Assembly (NCBI RefSeq): GCF_001422545.1
Contig: NZ_LMLE01000006.1
Span: 600,211 to 664,210 of the forward strand
Source: Pedobacter sp. Leaf41
Lineage (GTDB): Bacteria > Bacteroidota > Bacteroidia > Sphingobacteriales > Sphingobacteriaceae
Length of the DNA: 64,000 bases
Reading direction: 5' to 3'
The position numbers and the translations under genes were made by a program. Every line of letters begins with the position of its first letter. The first letter of the stretch is position 1. Of this stretch, positions 35,870 through 45,300 are shown piece by piece. The notes under the pieces are model-generated. The model was not told where the DNA came from and ran no database searches. It saw only the letters and a list, made by a program, of their open reading frames with translations.

Positions 35870-35992
35870 ACAACCTTGCTATGATTCAAAAGTTTTAAAA
35901 CTTCAATTTCTCCTTTTCTTGCAGCTGGTATAATGAGTAAGTTTATGTCGTTCATGTCCGTACAACCTTGCTATGATTCAAAAGTTTTAAAA
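35802..35992. repeat. 92-bp tandem duplication covering the 5' end of the ankyrin gene
   Basis: Unit 1 (35802-35893) and unit 2 (35894-35985) differ at two positions only (35866/35958 and 35868/35960), and seven more bases of a third copy follow. Unit 1 contains the start codons and first 20 or so codons of the ankyrin gene. In unit 2 the first ATG has become ACG, but the second ATG (35955) survives and opens a 29-codon frame. Confidence 0.97.
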
Positions 35993-35993
35993 G

Positions 35994-36608
35994 CTATTTT
36001 CCGTACACAAGTATCTTCAATTCTTTTCCTTCTGAGCTCTGCTGCAGTGTATTACTCAAAGCCGAAAAGCACTTTTCATAGTCAACACGTTCATTAAACA
36101 TCCGGTGCCCCCTAAGTTTTAATAAGACTTTAAGAAAGGTGATTGCAATTGTAGCATCAGGATGTGCTGAGAAAAACTCCAGGTATTTTTTGTTTCTGAT
36201 CGTCGCGTTCATATCATCCAAATCAATGTTTAAATGTCCAGCTCTAACTTGAGCGCTATCAATTTCATCAGCAATGTTAATGGTGGTGTTATTTTCAAAA
36301 ATCAACATTCGATAAGATTTCGGCAGGAAAGCATATATCTTTTTGGCTTCTTCATAAGTTTTAGTCGAATCTGGGCCTAGAAAAATAGCGATTTGCTTAT
36401 TTTCCATTTCACATGGTTTTTTAAATGCAAACGCGAAATCCTTTCCATTTATTGGTTGAAAATATTGCTTTTTTGAGTTTAGATCATAAATGAAAACATA
36501 CTTATTGTTCGCGGTAAATTCAATATGGCCGGTTAATTCTAGGCTATCGGTTTGAGCAAATGCGTTAAATGCTGCCAGGAAGCCGATCATCAATAGAATT
36601 CTTTTCAT
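35994..36608 (-). CDS. Secreted protein of unknown function (DUF4369-like)
   Basis: The 204-residue protein has a signal peptide (ends NAFAQ). A beta-rich N-terminal half (about 22-110: ELTGHIEFTANNKYVFIYDL, IAIFLGPDS) is like the DUF4369 domains that precede TlpA thioredoxins. The C-terminal half is helical (FFSAHPDATIAITFLKVLL). The thioredoxin domain of those proteins is absent. It is on the same strand as the ankyrin gene, and its 3' end meets the duplicated region. Function cannot be given. Confidence 0.75.
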   Translation of the reverse strand: MKRILLMIGFLAAFNAFAQTDSLELTGHIEFTANNKYVFIYDLNSKKQYFQPINGKDFAFAFKKPCEMENKQIAIFLGPDSTKTYEEAKKIYAFLPKSYRMLIFENNTTINIADEIDSAQVRAGHLNIDLDDMNATIRNKKYLEFFSAHPDATIAITFLKVLLKLRGHRMFNERVDYEKCFSALSNTLQQSSEGKELKILVYGK

Positions 36609-36823
36609 AAAGAGTATTGTTAAGTTTAGATACCTAATGTAAAGTATTTAATTCACTATATATACCCAGCGCTGATTGGCTTTTTCTTCCTCTTTAAATC
36701 GCTTCTGATCAATTTATTTCAATTTAATATTCTGTTAATCAACTGTTTGATGTTAAAATTGATTTTAAAAAATCCGGGGTTCATCACTTTTGCGTACATC
36801 ATGTCATAACAGAAACAAAAACC

Positions 36824-37384
36824 ATGAAAAAATTATTTTTATCGGCAGTGGCTATAGTAGCTATCGCAATTGCATCAAACACATCAGTTCAGGCTCAGGA
36901 AAAAACCAAAATGGTTGGCGGTGCTGCAATGTATCCATCGAAAGACATTGTAGACAATGCAGTGAACTCAAAAGACCATACTACATTGGTTGCAGCAGTT
37001 AAAGCAGCTGGTTTAGTAGAAACATTAAAAGGAGCGGGCCCTTTCACCGTGTTTGCACCAACAAACAGTGCTTTTGCTAAATTACCAGCAGGTACAGTTG
37101 AAACATTGGTTAAACCAGAAAATAAAGCAACGTTAACCAAAATCTTAACCTATCATGTGGTATCAGGAAAGCTAGATAGCAAAGCAATTGCAAAAGCAAT
37201 TAAAGCTGGTAAAGGAAAAGCTGAACTAACTACAGTTGAAGGTGGTAAACTTTGGGCTTGGATGGAAGGCAAAAAATTAATGTTGAAAGACGAAAAAGGT
37301 GGTATGAGTACCGTTACAATCGCTGACGTGTATCAAAAAAATGGTGTTATCCATGTAATCGATACCGTTTTAATGCCAAAATAA
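36824..37384 (+). CDS. Secreted fasciclin (FAS1) domain protein
   Basis: The 186-residue protein has a signal peptide (ends SVQAQ) and one FAS1 domain (about 40-185). Both conserved boxes are visible: FTVFAPTNSAFAKLP (H1) and LTYHVVSGK, with the final NGVIHVIDTVLMPK (H2). FAS1 domains mediate adhesion and matrix interactions. It is monocistronic, with about 215 bp of upstream AT-rich DNA and a strong terminator after it. Confidence 0.95.
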   Translation: MKKLFLSAVAIVAIAIASNTSVQAQEKTKMVGGAAMYPSKDIVDNAVNSKDHTTLVAAVKAAGLVETLKGAGPFTVFAPTNSAFAKLPAGTVETLVKPENKATLTKILTYHVVSGKLDSKAIAKAIKAGKGKAELTTVEGGKLWAWMEGKKLMLKDEKGGMSTVTIADVYQKNGVIHVIDTVLMPK

Positions 37385-37403
37385 TCATCCCTATAGTAAT
37401 GTT

Positions 37404-37437
37404 AAACCGCATCGAAATGTTTCGATGCGGTTTTTTT
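37404..37437. terminator. Terminator after the fasciclin gene
   Basis: AAACCGCATCGAAA (37404-37417) pairs with TTTCGATGCGGTTT (37420-37433) and is followed by T. The A-run on the other side lets it also serve the convergent SMP-30-like gene. Confidence 0.92.
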
Positions 37438-37452
37438 ATTTATTGCATAATG

Positions 37453-38277
37453 CTAAAATTCCATTTTATAGGCGATCACTGAATTGGCATTAAAAGTTGG
37501 GACATAAAGCATTTTGTTTTTCGGATCGTAGCCGATATCTGCAGTGTTCATTTTACCTCTCACATCCAAAAGCTTTTGCTTACTGCCATCTTTTTTGATG
37601 TGGTAAATAATTCCTTCCCAGCAGGTAACAATAAAATTGCCCCTTCCATCAGGTTCGAGGCCATCGCCAGAAGCTTCCAAATCTTCAGCAATTTGAGTTG
37701 CAACTTTATGCTTGTTAAACTTTAATAATTTTGTGCCTGACAACACATGAAGTTCGTTATTAATAAATTTTAAACCGTTAGCAGCTGTTACATTTTCCAA
37801 ATAGATTTCGCTTTTGTTGTTAATTATCCGATGAATTTTATTTGTTCTCGTATCTGAAACATAAATTATTCCAAGTCTATCTATCGCAATATCATTCAGG
37901 AAAACAGCTTCCGGAACTCTTATTGTTGCGGTGATTTTAGCAGTGGCAGTATCAATCTCATGTACCACATCAAGGTCGGCTACATAAAGCTTTCCACTGT
38001 AAATCGCCATTCCTTTTGGTGCATTTAAACCCGTAATCCAGGTTAAATTTTTAGTGCTTCCGTCTCGATTTAAAATGGCGATACCGCCTTTGGTGTCTTT
38101 CTTATTCGCCGCACCATCAATCAGTGACACATACATTTGTTGTTTTTGAGGGATATAAACAACCGATTCCGGTACGGCAAGCTGATCTTTAGACTTCCAT
38201 ATCTCTTTCAGACTGGTGCTTTGAGCATTTAAAGATAATGCTGTAAAAAGCAATGTCGTGGACAAAATGTATTTCAT
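37453..38277 (-). CDS. Secreted SMP-30/gluconolactonase-like beta-propeller protein
   Basis: The 274-residue protein has a signal peptide (ends LSLNAQ) and repeated propeller blades (GLNAPKGMAIYSGKLYVADL, VFLNDIAIDRLGIIYVSDT, NGLKFINNELHVLSG, DGLEPDGRGNFIVTCW). The D-x-x-G-N-x-x-V metal-site pattern of SMP-30/gluconolactonase enzymes appears near DGLEPDGRGNF. It is likely periplasmic. Sugar lactone hydrolysis is the usual assumption for the family; the exact substrate is not readable. Confidence 0.88.
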   Translation of the reverse strand: MKYILSTTLLFTALSLNAQSTSLKEIWKSKDQLAVPESVVYIPQKQQMYVSLIDGAANKKDTKGGIAILNRDGSTKNLTWITGLNAPKGMAIYSGKLYVADLDVVHEIDTATAKITATIRVPEAVFLNDIAIDRLGIIYVSDTRTNKIHRIINNKSEIYLENVTAANGLKFINNELHVLSGTKLLKFNKHKVATQIAEDLEASGDGLEPDGRGNFIVTCWEGIIYHIKKDGSKQKLLDVRGKMNTADIGYDPKNKMLYVPTFNANSVIAYKMEF

Positions 38278-38409
38278 GTTTTAAATTTGGAGGATGATTA
38301 GCAAAATATAAAATTTAACATCCCGATACAAACTTTTATGGAAATCACCCTTTGAGGTATTGCATCCTACCGTGATGTGTGGCAATTTTAGTGAAAATAA
38401 AAGAGGGTT

Positions 38410-39174
38410 ATGTTGTACAAAATATTATTGCTTGTTTTGATGCTTTCATCTTACGGTGAAACAGATGCACAAAACAAAAAAGTGGTTAAAAAAGCAATTG
38501 TGGTAAAGCAAGTTTCGCCATTATTTGTAGGCAATTATGAAGGAATCAATAATGCTAAAGCCATTTCAATTAATTTGAAAGCCGATGGAGTTAAGGTTTC
38601 AGGATCATTAATCCTGAATGGAGAATCAGCCAAAATTTCGGGCATTGCTTCAAAAAATATTGCCAGTGGGAAAATTATCGAAGATATTAGTGGTAAAGTC
38701 TATGCTTTTTATGGAGAACGAAAATCAAACAAATTATTCTTTTCGATTACTTTTCCAGAATATAATAACCAGGTGGTTAAAATGGAGCTCACTAAAATTA
38801 TTGCGCTAAACACTGCCAATTTAACTAAGCAAAGAGATTCGAGATTATTGGGCACCTGGCGCAATACCGAAGTTATCAGCAGTGGGAGTGGAGAGTTTTA
38901 TTCATCTTTTTCTACCGATTATTTTCTTACGCTCAATGCGGATGGAAGCGCCTTTGCTTGGTCTGGAAAAAGCGCTGGCGGAACCAAAGATGTTATAGTT
39001 GATGCCAATGGAAATGGTAAAGCCCAAAAGATGGAGTGGTACACGCAAGGTAAAAGTCTATTTTTTGTTGATCCTTTAAGTAGAAAGCAATCATCGGTAA
39101 GCTTTTATGCAGCGCCAGCCAGAATGATGTTATCTACCAGCAATAGCAAAAAGGTTTACCATCGAATGAAGTAA
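38410..39174 (+). CDS. Secreted protein of unknown function
   Basis: I do not recognise this 254-residue protein. It has a short signal peptide (ends GETDAQ) and then a basic linker (KKVVKKAIVVKQV). Two beta-rich halves follow: 35-130 (FVGNYEGINNAKAISINLKA) and 140-250 (LLGTWRNTEVISSGSGEFYS, FLTLNADGSAF). The second half has the LGTWR...L.ADG pattern of lipocalin-like/DUF domains common in Bacteroidota. It converges on the EEP-type gene with only one base between the stop codons. Confidence 0.75.
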   Translation: MLYKILLLVLMLSSYGETDAQNKKVVKKAIVVKQVSPLFVGNYEGINNAKAISINLKADGVKVSGSLILNGESAKISGIASKNIASGKIIEDISGKVYAFYGERKSNKLFFSITFPEYNNQVVKMELTKIIALNTANLTKQRDSRLLGTWRNTEVISSGSGEFYSSFSTDYFLTLNADGSAFAWSGKSAGGTKDVIVDANGNGKAQKMEWYTQGKSLFFVDPLSRKQSSVSFYAAPARMMLSTSNSKKVYHRMK

Positions 39175-39175
39175 T

Positions 39176-40231
39176 TTACTCTACTTCTGCATTAACTTTC
39201 TCTTTTGCTAGTTCAAGATCGTCTTGTGTGGCTTGCGGTTTTTCATTTTGGCTTTCTGCCTTCGGGTTATGTTGCAATTCCACGCACATAGGGAAGTGAT
39301 CGGAGCCACAATTTTCCAAGCGTTTGATAGCGTTAAGCGTAAAATCTGTTGAGCAGAAGATGTGATCTAATGGAAAACGCAAGAAAAAATAATTGGCATT
39401 AAAGGAGTTGAAAAATCCTCTGCCACGTCTTGGGTCAAGCAATCCGCTAATTTTACCGAATAATTCAGTGGTATAACTCCAGGCCACATCATTCAAATCG
39501 CCCATCACAATAACTGGGTATTTATCAACTTTTGCTTTGTTTGCCACCAACAAAATCTCTTTGTCCCGCTCTGTAGATCGAGGATTTTCTTGCGGTACTG
39601 GTGGCTCTGGATGTAAACAAAACAATTTAATCAACTGTCCTGATGGTAATTTCACCAGAGTTTCAATAGAGGGGATATCACTTTTGACGAGGTAATTTAC
39701 CTGACCATCAATTAATTCATATTTAGAGTATAACAGCATTCCGTAGGTATTTTCCAGCGGAATTTTAACTTGATGTGGATAATCGTTGCTTAGGAAATCC
39801 ATTTCCTGCTGCCACCATAAATCGGTTTCTACCAATAGAACCACATCCGGCTTGCACTCGGAGATGATCGTAAGATATTCATTCGCTTTTCTATTCTCCT
39901 GAAAAACGTTTCCGATGAATAATTTTAGGGTAGAAGAAGTTTCCTTGTTTTTAGCATCAATAATCTGTTTTTTACCAAAAATGGTGAAGGGAATAATCAG
40001 ATATAATAAATAAAAAAGGTTAAGCAATAAAGCAACTATAATAACGAGATCAACTGTGGTTTTTGGAAAATCAAATAAAAATATAATCCCAACCAGCACC
40101 AGGTTTAATGCCAGCTTTTGCAACCTTGGGTATTCAAACACCCTGAAAATCCAGAAGTCGTGACGGATGAATGGAATGAGTGTTGAAATGATAATCAACA
40201 AACTAAAAGAAAATAGAACTGAATGCATCAA
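39176..40231 (-). CDS. Membrane-anchored endonuclease/exonuclease/phosphatase-family protein
   Basis: The 351-residue protein has three N-terminal membrane helices (about 2-20, 35-52 and 60-85). An EEP domain (about 105-330) follows with KLFIGNVFQENRKANEY, PDVVLLVETDLWW (metal-binding Glu), CLHPEPPVP, VMGDLNDVAWS (catalytic Asp/Asn) and GSDHFPM (terminal Asp-His). The domain faces the periplasm by topology. Substrates of this class can be nucleic acids, phospholipids or sugar phosphates; none can be chosen. The C-terminal tail is acidic and Gln/Glu-rich. Confidence 0.92.
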   Translation of the reverse strand: MMHSVLFSFSLLIIISTLIPFIRHDFWIFRVFEYPRLQKLALNLVLVGIIFLFDFPKTTVDLVIIVALLLNLFYLLYLIIPFTIFGKKQIIDAKNKETSSTLKLFIGNVFQENRKANEYLTIISECKPDVVLLVETDLWWQQEMDFLSNDYPHQVKIPLENTYGMLLYSKYELIDGQVNYLVKSDIPSIETLVKLPSGQLIKLFCLHPEPPVPQENPRSTERDKEILLVANKAKVDKYPVIVMGDLNDVAWSYTTELFGKISGLLDPRRGRGFFNSFNANYFFLRFPLDHIFCSTDFTLNAIKRLENCGSDHFPMCVELQHNPKAESQNEKPQATQDDLELAKEKVNAEVE

Positions 40232-40519
40232 ATAGGAAAGTTCGGCAGGCGACCGAGCGCTTTAAGTTTAGTTTACAATTTTTAGAACGTATTTAACACC
40301 TCTTTGTTTGTTTTGAACACGTGAAATAGTTGATTCAACCTTGAATTTTTAATCTGTCTGAATGTTCGACGGAAAAATAACGAAAGTTTGCAGATGCCAA
40401 CTTCAATTGTAAATTCCTCAAGGGCATCTGTTTAATGTAAAATATGGCTAAAATTCTTTAAATTTAATTCATATTGGTTGTGCTTTCAGGATTTCTTAAC
40501 ATTTAATTAGCATAATTTG

Positions 40520-40527
40520 TAGCTTTG
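40520..40527 (+). promoter_or_regulatory. -7 box (TAGCTTTG) before the ECF sigma gene
   Basis: An exact TAnnTTTG box ends five bases before the ATG at 40533, so the sigma-factor mRNA may be nearly leaderless. The 290 bp before it (40232-40519) hold no gene, and I see no other structure there. Confidence 0.45.
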
Positions 40528-40532
40528 ACAAA

Positions 40533-41135
40533 ATGTCCCTTGAAAATCTGAACGATAGCGACGAATTAAGATACCTCGAACACTTAAAAAGTGGTCGCAG
40601 GGAGGGTTTTGATTTCATTTATTCCACTTATAGCCGGCTGCTATTGCCAAAACTGCAGCGCATGGTTAAGAATAATGAAGTTGCTGATGAGCTTTTGCAG
40701 GATATTTTTCTAAAAGTTTGGATAAACAGGAATGATATCGACTTATCTAAATCTTTTAAAGGCTGGATTTTTACCATTGCGCAAAATACGGTTTATGGCT
40801 ACTATCGAAAATTAGCTTTAGACATTAAAATGCAGAAATACCTGATCGAAACCTTTGCAGAATTCTACAATCAAACCGAAGATTATATTTTTAACAAAGA
40901 ACGTTACGCTTTATTAAACTCTGCGATAGATAAGTTACCAGCTCAACGCAAGGAAATTTTTAAACTTTGTAGGTTAGAAGGTAAAAGTTATCAGGAAGCT
41001 GCCGAAATTCTAGCAATAAGTCCTTCAACTGTGAGTAATCAACTGGTAAATGCAACGAAATACGTAAAACGCTATGTTTTTTTTCATTCTCAGGAGTTTA
41101 TTATGCTCTGTATTCTGGCTTATTTAAAAAAATAA
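40533..41135 (+). CDS. ECF sigma factor (FecI-like) of a SusCD trans-envelope signalling system
   Basis: The 200-residue sigma factor has region 2 (about 28-95: FDFIYSTYSRLL, NNEVADELLQDIFLKVW, FKGWIFTIAQNTVYGYYR) and region 4 (about 130-185: LNSAIDKLPAQRKEIFKL, GKSYQEAAEILAISPSTVS). In Bacteroidota such sigma factors are held by FecR-type anti-sigma factors and released when the SusC-type transporter, through its STN domain, senses substrate. FecR and an STN-bearing SusC follow immediately. Confidence 0.94.
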   Translation: MSLENLNDSDELRYLEHLKSGRREGFDFIYSTYSRLLLPKLQRMVKNNEVADELLQDIFLKVWINRNDIDLSKSFKGWIFTIAQNTVYGYYRKLALDIKMQKYLIETFAEFYNQTEDYIFNKERYALLNSAIDKLPAQRKEIFKLCRLEGKSYQEAAEILAISPSTVSNQLVNATKYVKRYVFFHSQEFIMLCILAYLKK

Positions 41136-41188
41136 CAAAAAAAATCAAAGTGCGATAGTGTGTTTGTCCATCTCGTGCATAATATATA

Positions 41189-42337
41189 ATGACAACGATG
41201 GAGAAAAACTCAACAAAACCGGAACTATTCGAAAAATTTATTGCTAATGAGAGCAATGCTGCGGAGCTTAACCAGCTTTTTCAGTATTTCGAAGTTGCTG
41301 ATGAATTGGAGTTGAAAAACTTAATTGCCGCTGAAATTGAAGCCGAAGACTTTGATGCACTTGGAAATCAGCAGCGTCTGGATGCGGTTCATGCCAAACT
41401 TACTGAACATCTTTTTGAGAAGAAGAAAAGTAAAGTTTTAACCTTGGTAAGAACTGGCAGCTTGCTTAAAATTGCTGCAAGTCTCCTCCTCATTTCACTA
41501 TTTGGCTTACTTGCGTACAGGCTTTTAAATCCGGGTCACCAAATTACTCCAGGAACTACAATTGCCACATTAAGTGTTAATGGTAAAAAGACCAAACTTG
41601 GGGTAGGACATGACACAACGATTTATCAGAAAAATGGCATTCAGGTAAGTACAAAAGCCGATGGTACTATTGTTTACATGGCTGTAAATGCTGATTCGGC
41701 AACGGCCTCAAGGCTGAACACGCTGGAAACGCCGAAAGGTGGCGAGTACAAAGTTACTTTGGGCGACGGCTCAATTGTAATGCTGAACGCCGGCTCGAAG
41801 CTAACTTTTCCAACAGATTTTAGAGGAACTGAAAGAAAGGTTTTTGTAGAAGGTGAGGCCTTTTTCAAAGTGGCTAAAAATGCCGCAAAACCATTTATTG
41901 TTGCCATTGCTGGCAGTGAAATTAAGGTTTTAGGAACCCAGTTTAACGTGAGCAGTTACCCCGAAGATCGGGAAACAACCGCAACATTGTTAGAGGGAAG
42001 CATTCAGTTTTCAAATGCGGGTCGCGAGGTTATTTTAAAGCCAAACCAACAGGTTTCTGCAGGCTACAGCAAATTAGAGGTGAGAAATGTTTCGGCCGAT
42101 GATTTTGCAGCATGGACCAAAGGTGAATTTTTGTTTAACGATGTTCCGCTGAATGTGGTGATGCAAAAACTTGGGCGCTGGTACAAAGTTGAAGTCGATT
42201 TAGCCGCGATGCCGCAGAAAAACCTCTACATCAAAATATCCCGCAAGGCGGATATTGATGAGGTTTTAGAAAACATTTCAAAAGCCACCGGTTACCAATT
42301 CGAGATCGAATCGAATAAGATTGTTTTAGAGAAGTAA
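41189..42337 (+). CDS. FecR-type anti-sigma factor
   Basis: The 382-residue protein (start at 41189 or at the ATG 41198) has a cytoplasmic anti-sigma region (1-88) and one membrane helix (about 89-112: LLKIAASLLLISLFGLLAYR). The FecR domain (about 175-285: TPKGGEYKVTLGDGSIVMLN, VFVEGEAFFKVAKN) follows, and a DUF4974 C-terminal domain (about 300-380: FLFNDVPLNVVMQKLGRWY). It should hold the sigma factor and pass the signal from the STN domain of the SusC protein 43 bp downstream. Confidence 0.95.
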   Translation: MTTMEKNSTKPELFEKFIANESNAAELNQLFQYFEVADELELKNLIAAEIEAEDFDALGNQQRLDAVHAKLTEHLFEKKKSKVLTLVRTGSLLKIAASLLLISLFGLLAYRLLNPGHQITPGTTIATLSVNGKKTKLGVGHDTTIYQKNGIQVSTKADGTIVYMAVNADSATASRLNTLETPKGGEYKVTLGDGSIVMLNAGSKLTFPTDFRGTERKVFVEGEAFFKVAKNAAKPFIVAIAGSEIKVLGTQFNVSSYPEDRETTATLLEGSIQFSNAGREVILKPNQQVSAGYSKLEVRNVSADDFAAWTKGEFLFNDVPLNVVMQKLGRWYKVEVDLAAMPQKNLYIKISRKADIDEVLENISKATGYQFEIESNKIVLEK

Positions 42338-42380
42338 GATACCCGTCGTCGTCAGTTAACAACCAACCAAACTAAATTTT

Positions 42381-45300
42381 ATGACAAACCACTACTTTCG
42401 CTTCGTCCGATCGGGATGCGGCTATTTATTAAACTGGTCGGCATTTCTATGCATAGCGATGCTAGTTTCGCTAAATGTATCGGCGCAAACCAACCAGTAC
42501 AATTTTGTTAAAGCACCGCTGAATACCGTTATTTCGGAAATTTCGACTAAAACCTCGTATGAATTTGTATATGATGCGGAACTGGTGAAAAAAGCTAAGC
42601 CCATCAGTTTAAGCCTTAGTACCACCAGTATCAGAATATTAATGGATGCGGTGGTTAAGGGACAAGATTTTGCTTACGAGATTAACAACAACAAAACCAT
42701 TGTACTAAAAGCGGTTGCTCAAAATCCGGAAGAATACATTGTTCATGGAATGGTTACCGATAGTATTGGTGGGCCGCTTCCGGGAGCTTCAGTAAAAATT
42801 AAGGGTGCCAATAAATATACCACCACAGATGGTAACGGCCATTTTAATATTGGTTTATCCAATAATTATAATAACATAGATGTAAACTACATCGGTTATT
42901 TGTCAGAAACAAAAAAGATCGAGAGAAGTGCCGCTCAAAATGTTGTTACCATTAAACTGAAAAGTAACGCTTCCTTATTAGCAGATGTTGTAGTAAATGG
43001 CTATCAATCTTTACCGAAAGAAAGACAAACAGGTTCCTTTGCAGTTGTTGACAGTGCGACCTTAAATAGGCAAATTAATCCCGATTTATTAGCAGCCCTA
43101 GAGGGTAAAGTTGCTGGACTAATGTATACCAAAAATCCTAATGGGTTAAATGCAGATCAACCAGTATTACGCGGGGTTGGTACTTACTCTGCTAACGTAG
43201 GTACAAGTCCTTTAATTGTGGTAGATGGTTTACCTTCAGAACTCACTCTCGATCAAATTAATCCATATGATGTAGAATCAATTACGGTATTGAAGGATGG
43301 TGCGGCAGCATCAATATACGGTTCAAGATCTGGTAATGGGGTTATTGTAATTGCTACCAAAGGTGGAAAAGCAAAGGGTGTAAACATAACTCTAAATGCT
43401 GATTTGTTTATTACGGGAAAACCTGATATAGATAAAATGCATTATGCATCGACAAGTGATTTGATAGATTATGAAACTGCGGTATATAATACGGAAAGAG
43501 CTCGTTTTACCACTACAGAATCCATGTTTAGTGGTTATGGAAACGTTAATAATGGCACAATAAAGTATTATTCACCACTTTACGAACTATACCGTCAACA
43601 AGCTACCGGAGCTATCAACACCACTCAGTTAAATAGTACTATTAATCAGTTGAAGCAGAATGATTACATTAAAGATTATGTTGATAACGTTTGGCAAAAT
43701 GAAGTAAGACAGCGTTACAACTTGTCTTTCAACTCTGGCAACGGAAAAAGCAGCAACTATCTGTCATTAAACTATGATGCATCAGATGAGCGTATGAAGT
43801 ATAATAATTCTGAAAATTTTAATATCTATAACAAATCTACCTTTAACCTAAAAAAATGGTTAACCGCAACAATTGGGATAAATGCTTCATATAATACAAG
43901 TAGCTCAAGCAATTTTGACTACACAAACTATTTGATACAGCCGAGATATGCACAAATCACTGATGCAAACGGCAACTTGGTTTATTCTGATTATGTGAAT
44001 TTGAGCGATGGCTTTAGCTCTTCCGGTGCGGTAAATGCAGCGGTAATCTCTACATTAAAGAATAATAACAATTTTAAATCATTTGGTTTCAATCTTCTCG
44101 AATCAATGCAAGAAGGTTTAACTAAAAATAAGGCAATTAATTTAAGAACGTTTGCAAACGTAAAGGCAAATATCTATAAGGGCTTAAGCTATAGCATGCA
44201 GTTTCAGTATGAAAACAGAAATGCCGATAGTGAATCTTTTCATGATAAGAATAGTTATAGAATGCGTTATGCCTATAATTATTTAACAAGTTACAATGCC
44301 ACAACAGGCATTTATACCCGCAATCTACCCGATGGTGGCAGATATTATCAAATCAATAGGAAAAGTAACAGTTATACATTTAGAAATCAATTAAGCTATG
44401 ACAATAGTTTTGGCAAAAATCAAGAACATAATATAGCTGCAATTGCTGGGGTAGAGATGAGGCAAACGCTTACACCAAGAACTTTGGAAACCGTAAGGTA
44501 TGGTTATGATCCGGTTACTTTAAGTTCGACAACTCTAAATACGGCTGCTTTAAGTACTGCAGGTGTAGCCAGTTATATTGGGGGCACGCGTACATTGAGT
44601 GCTTTGGCAACTAAACAAGAGCAAGTTAAACATAGATACTTATCTGCTTATAGCAATATGAGCTATACTTTTCAGGGGAAATACAACTTAACCGGAAGTA
44701 TTCGTGTAGATCAAGCTGACTTATTTGGTGTAGATCCTCAATACAAAAATCGTCCGTTATGGTCAGTTGGTTTAGGCTGGAATGCCAACCGCGAGGATTT
44801 TTTGAAAAATGTAGAATGGTTAAACATGCTTAAGTTAAGAGCTACCTATGGAATAAATGGTAATGTTGATCAAAACTCATCACCATATTTAACCGCAACA
44901 TTAAGAAATGATGTTTTATTTCCATCGCTTCAATATACTAACATATCAGCACTACCTAATCCTAAGTTACGTTGGGAGAAAGTTGCCTCAACTAACTTCG
45001 GTATCGATTTTTCGACTTTAAGCAACAGATTAAGGGGTAGTATAGATTTATACAACAAATATAGTAGCGATTTACTCGTAAGTACAGAATTAGACCCAAC
45101 TGTGGGAGCAATATCTAGGGTGCTAAATAATGGTGCTTTGAGAAACCGAGGAATTGAATTAAACCTTACCGGAGATTGGTATAAAGCCAATGATTTAGCG
45201 TTTAGCTCGCAATTCGTAATTGGCTTTAACAAAAACAAAGTAATGGAAGTCAACACTGCCGCTCAAAATGCTTATTCATATATAGGTGCGCCAACTAATT

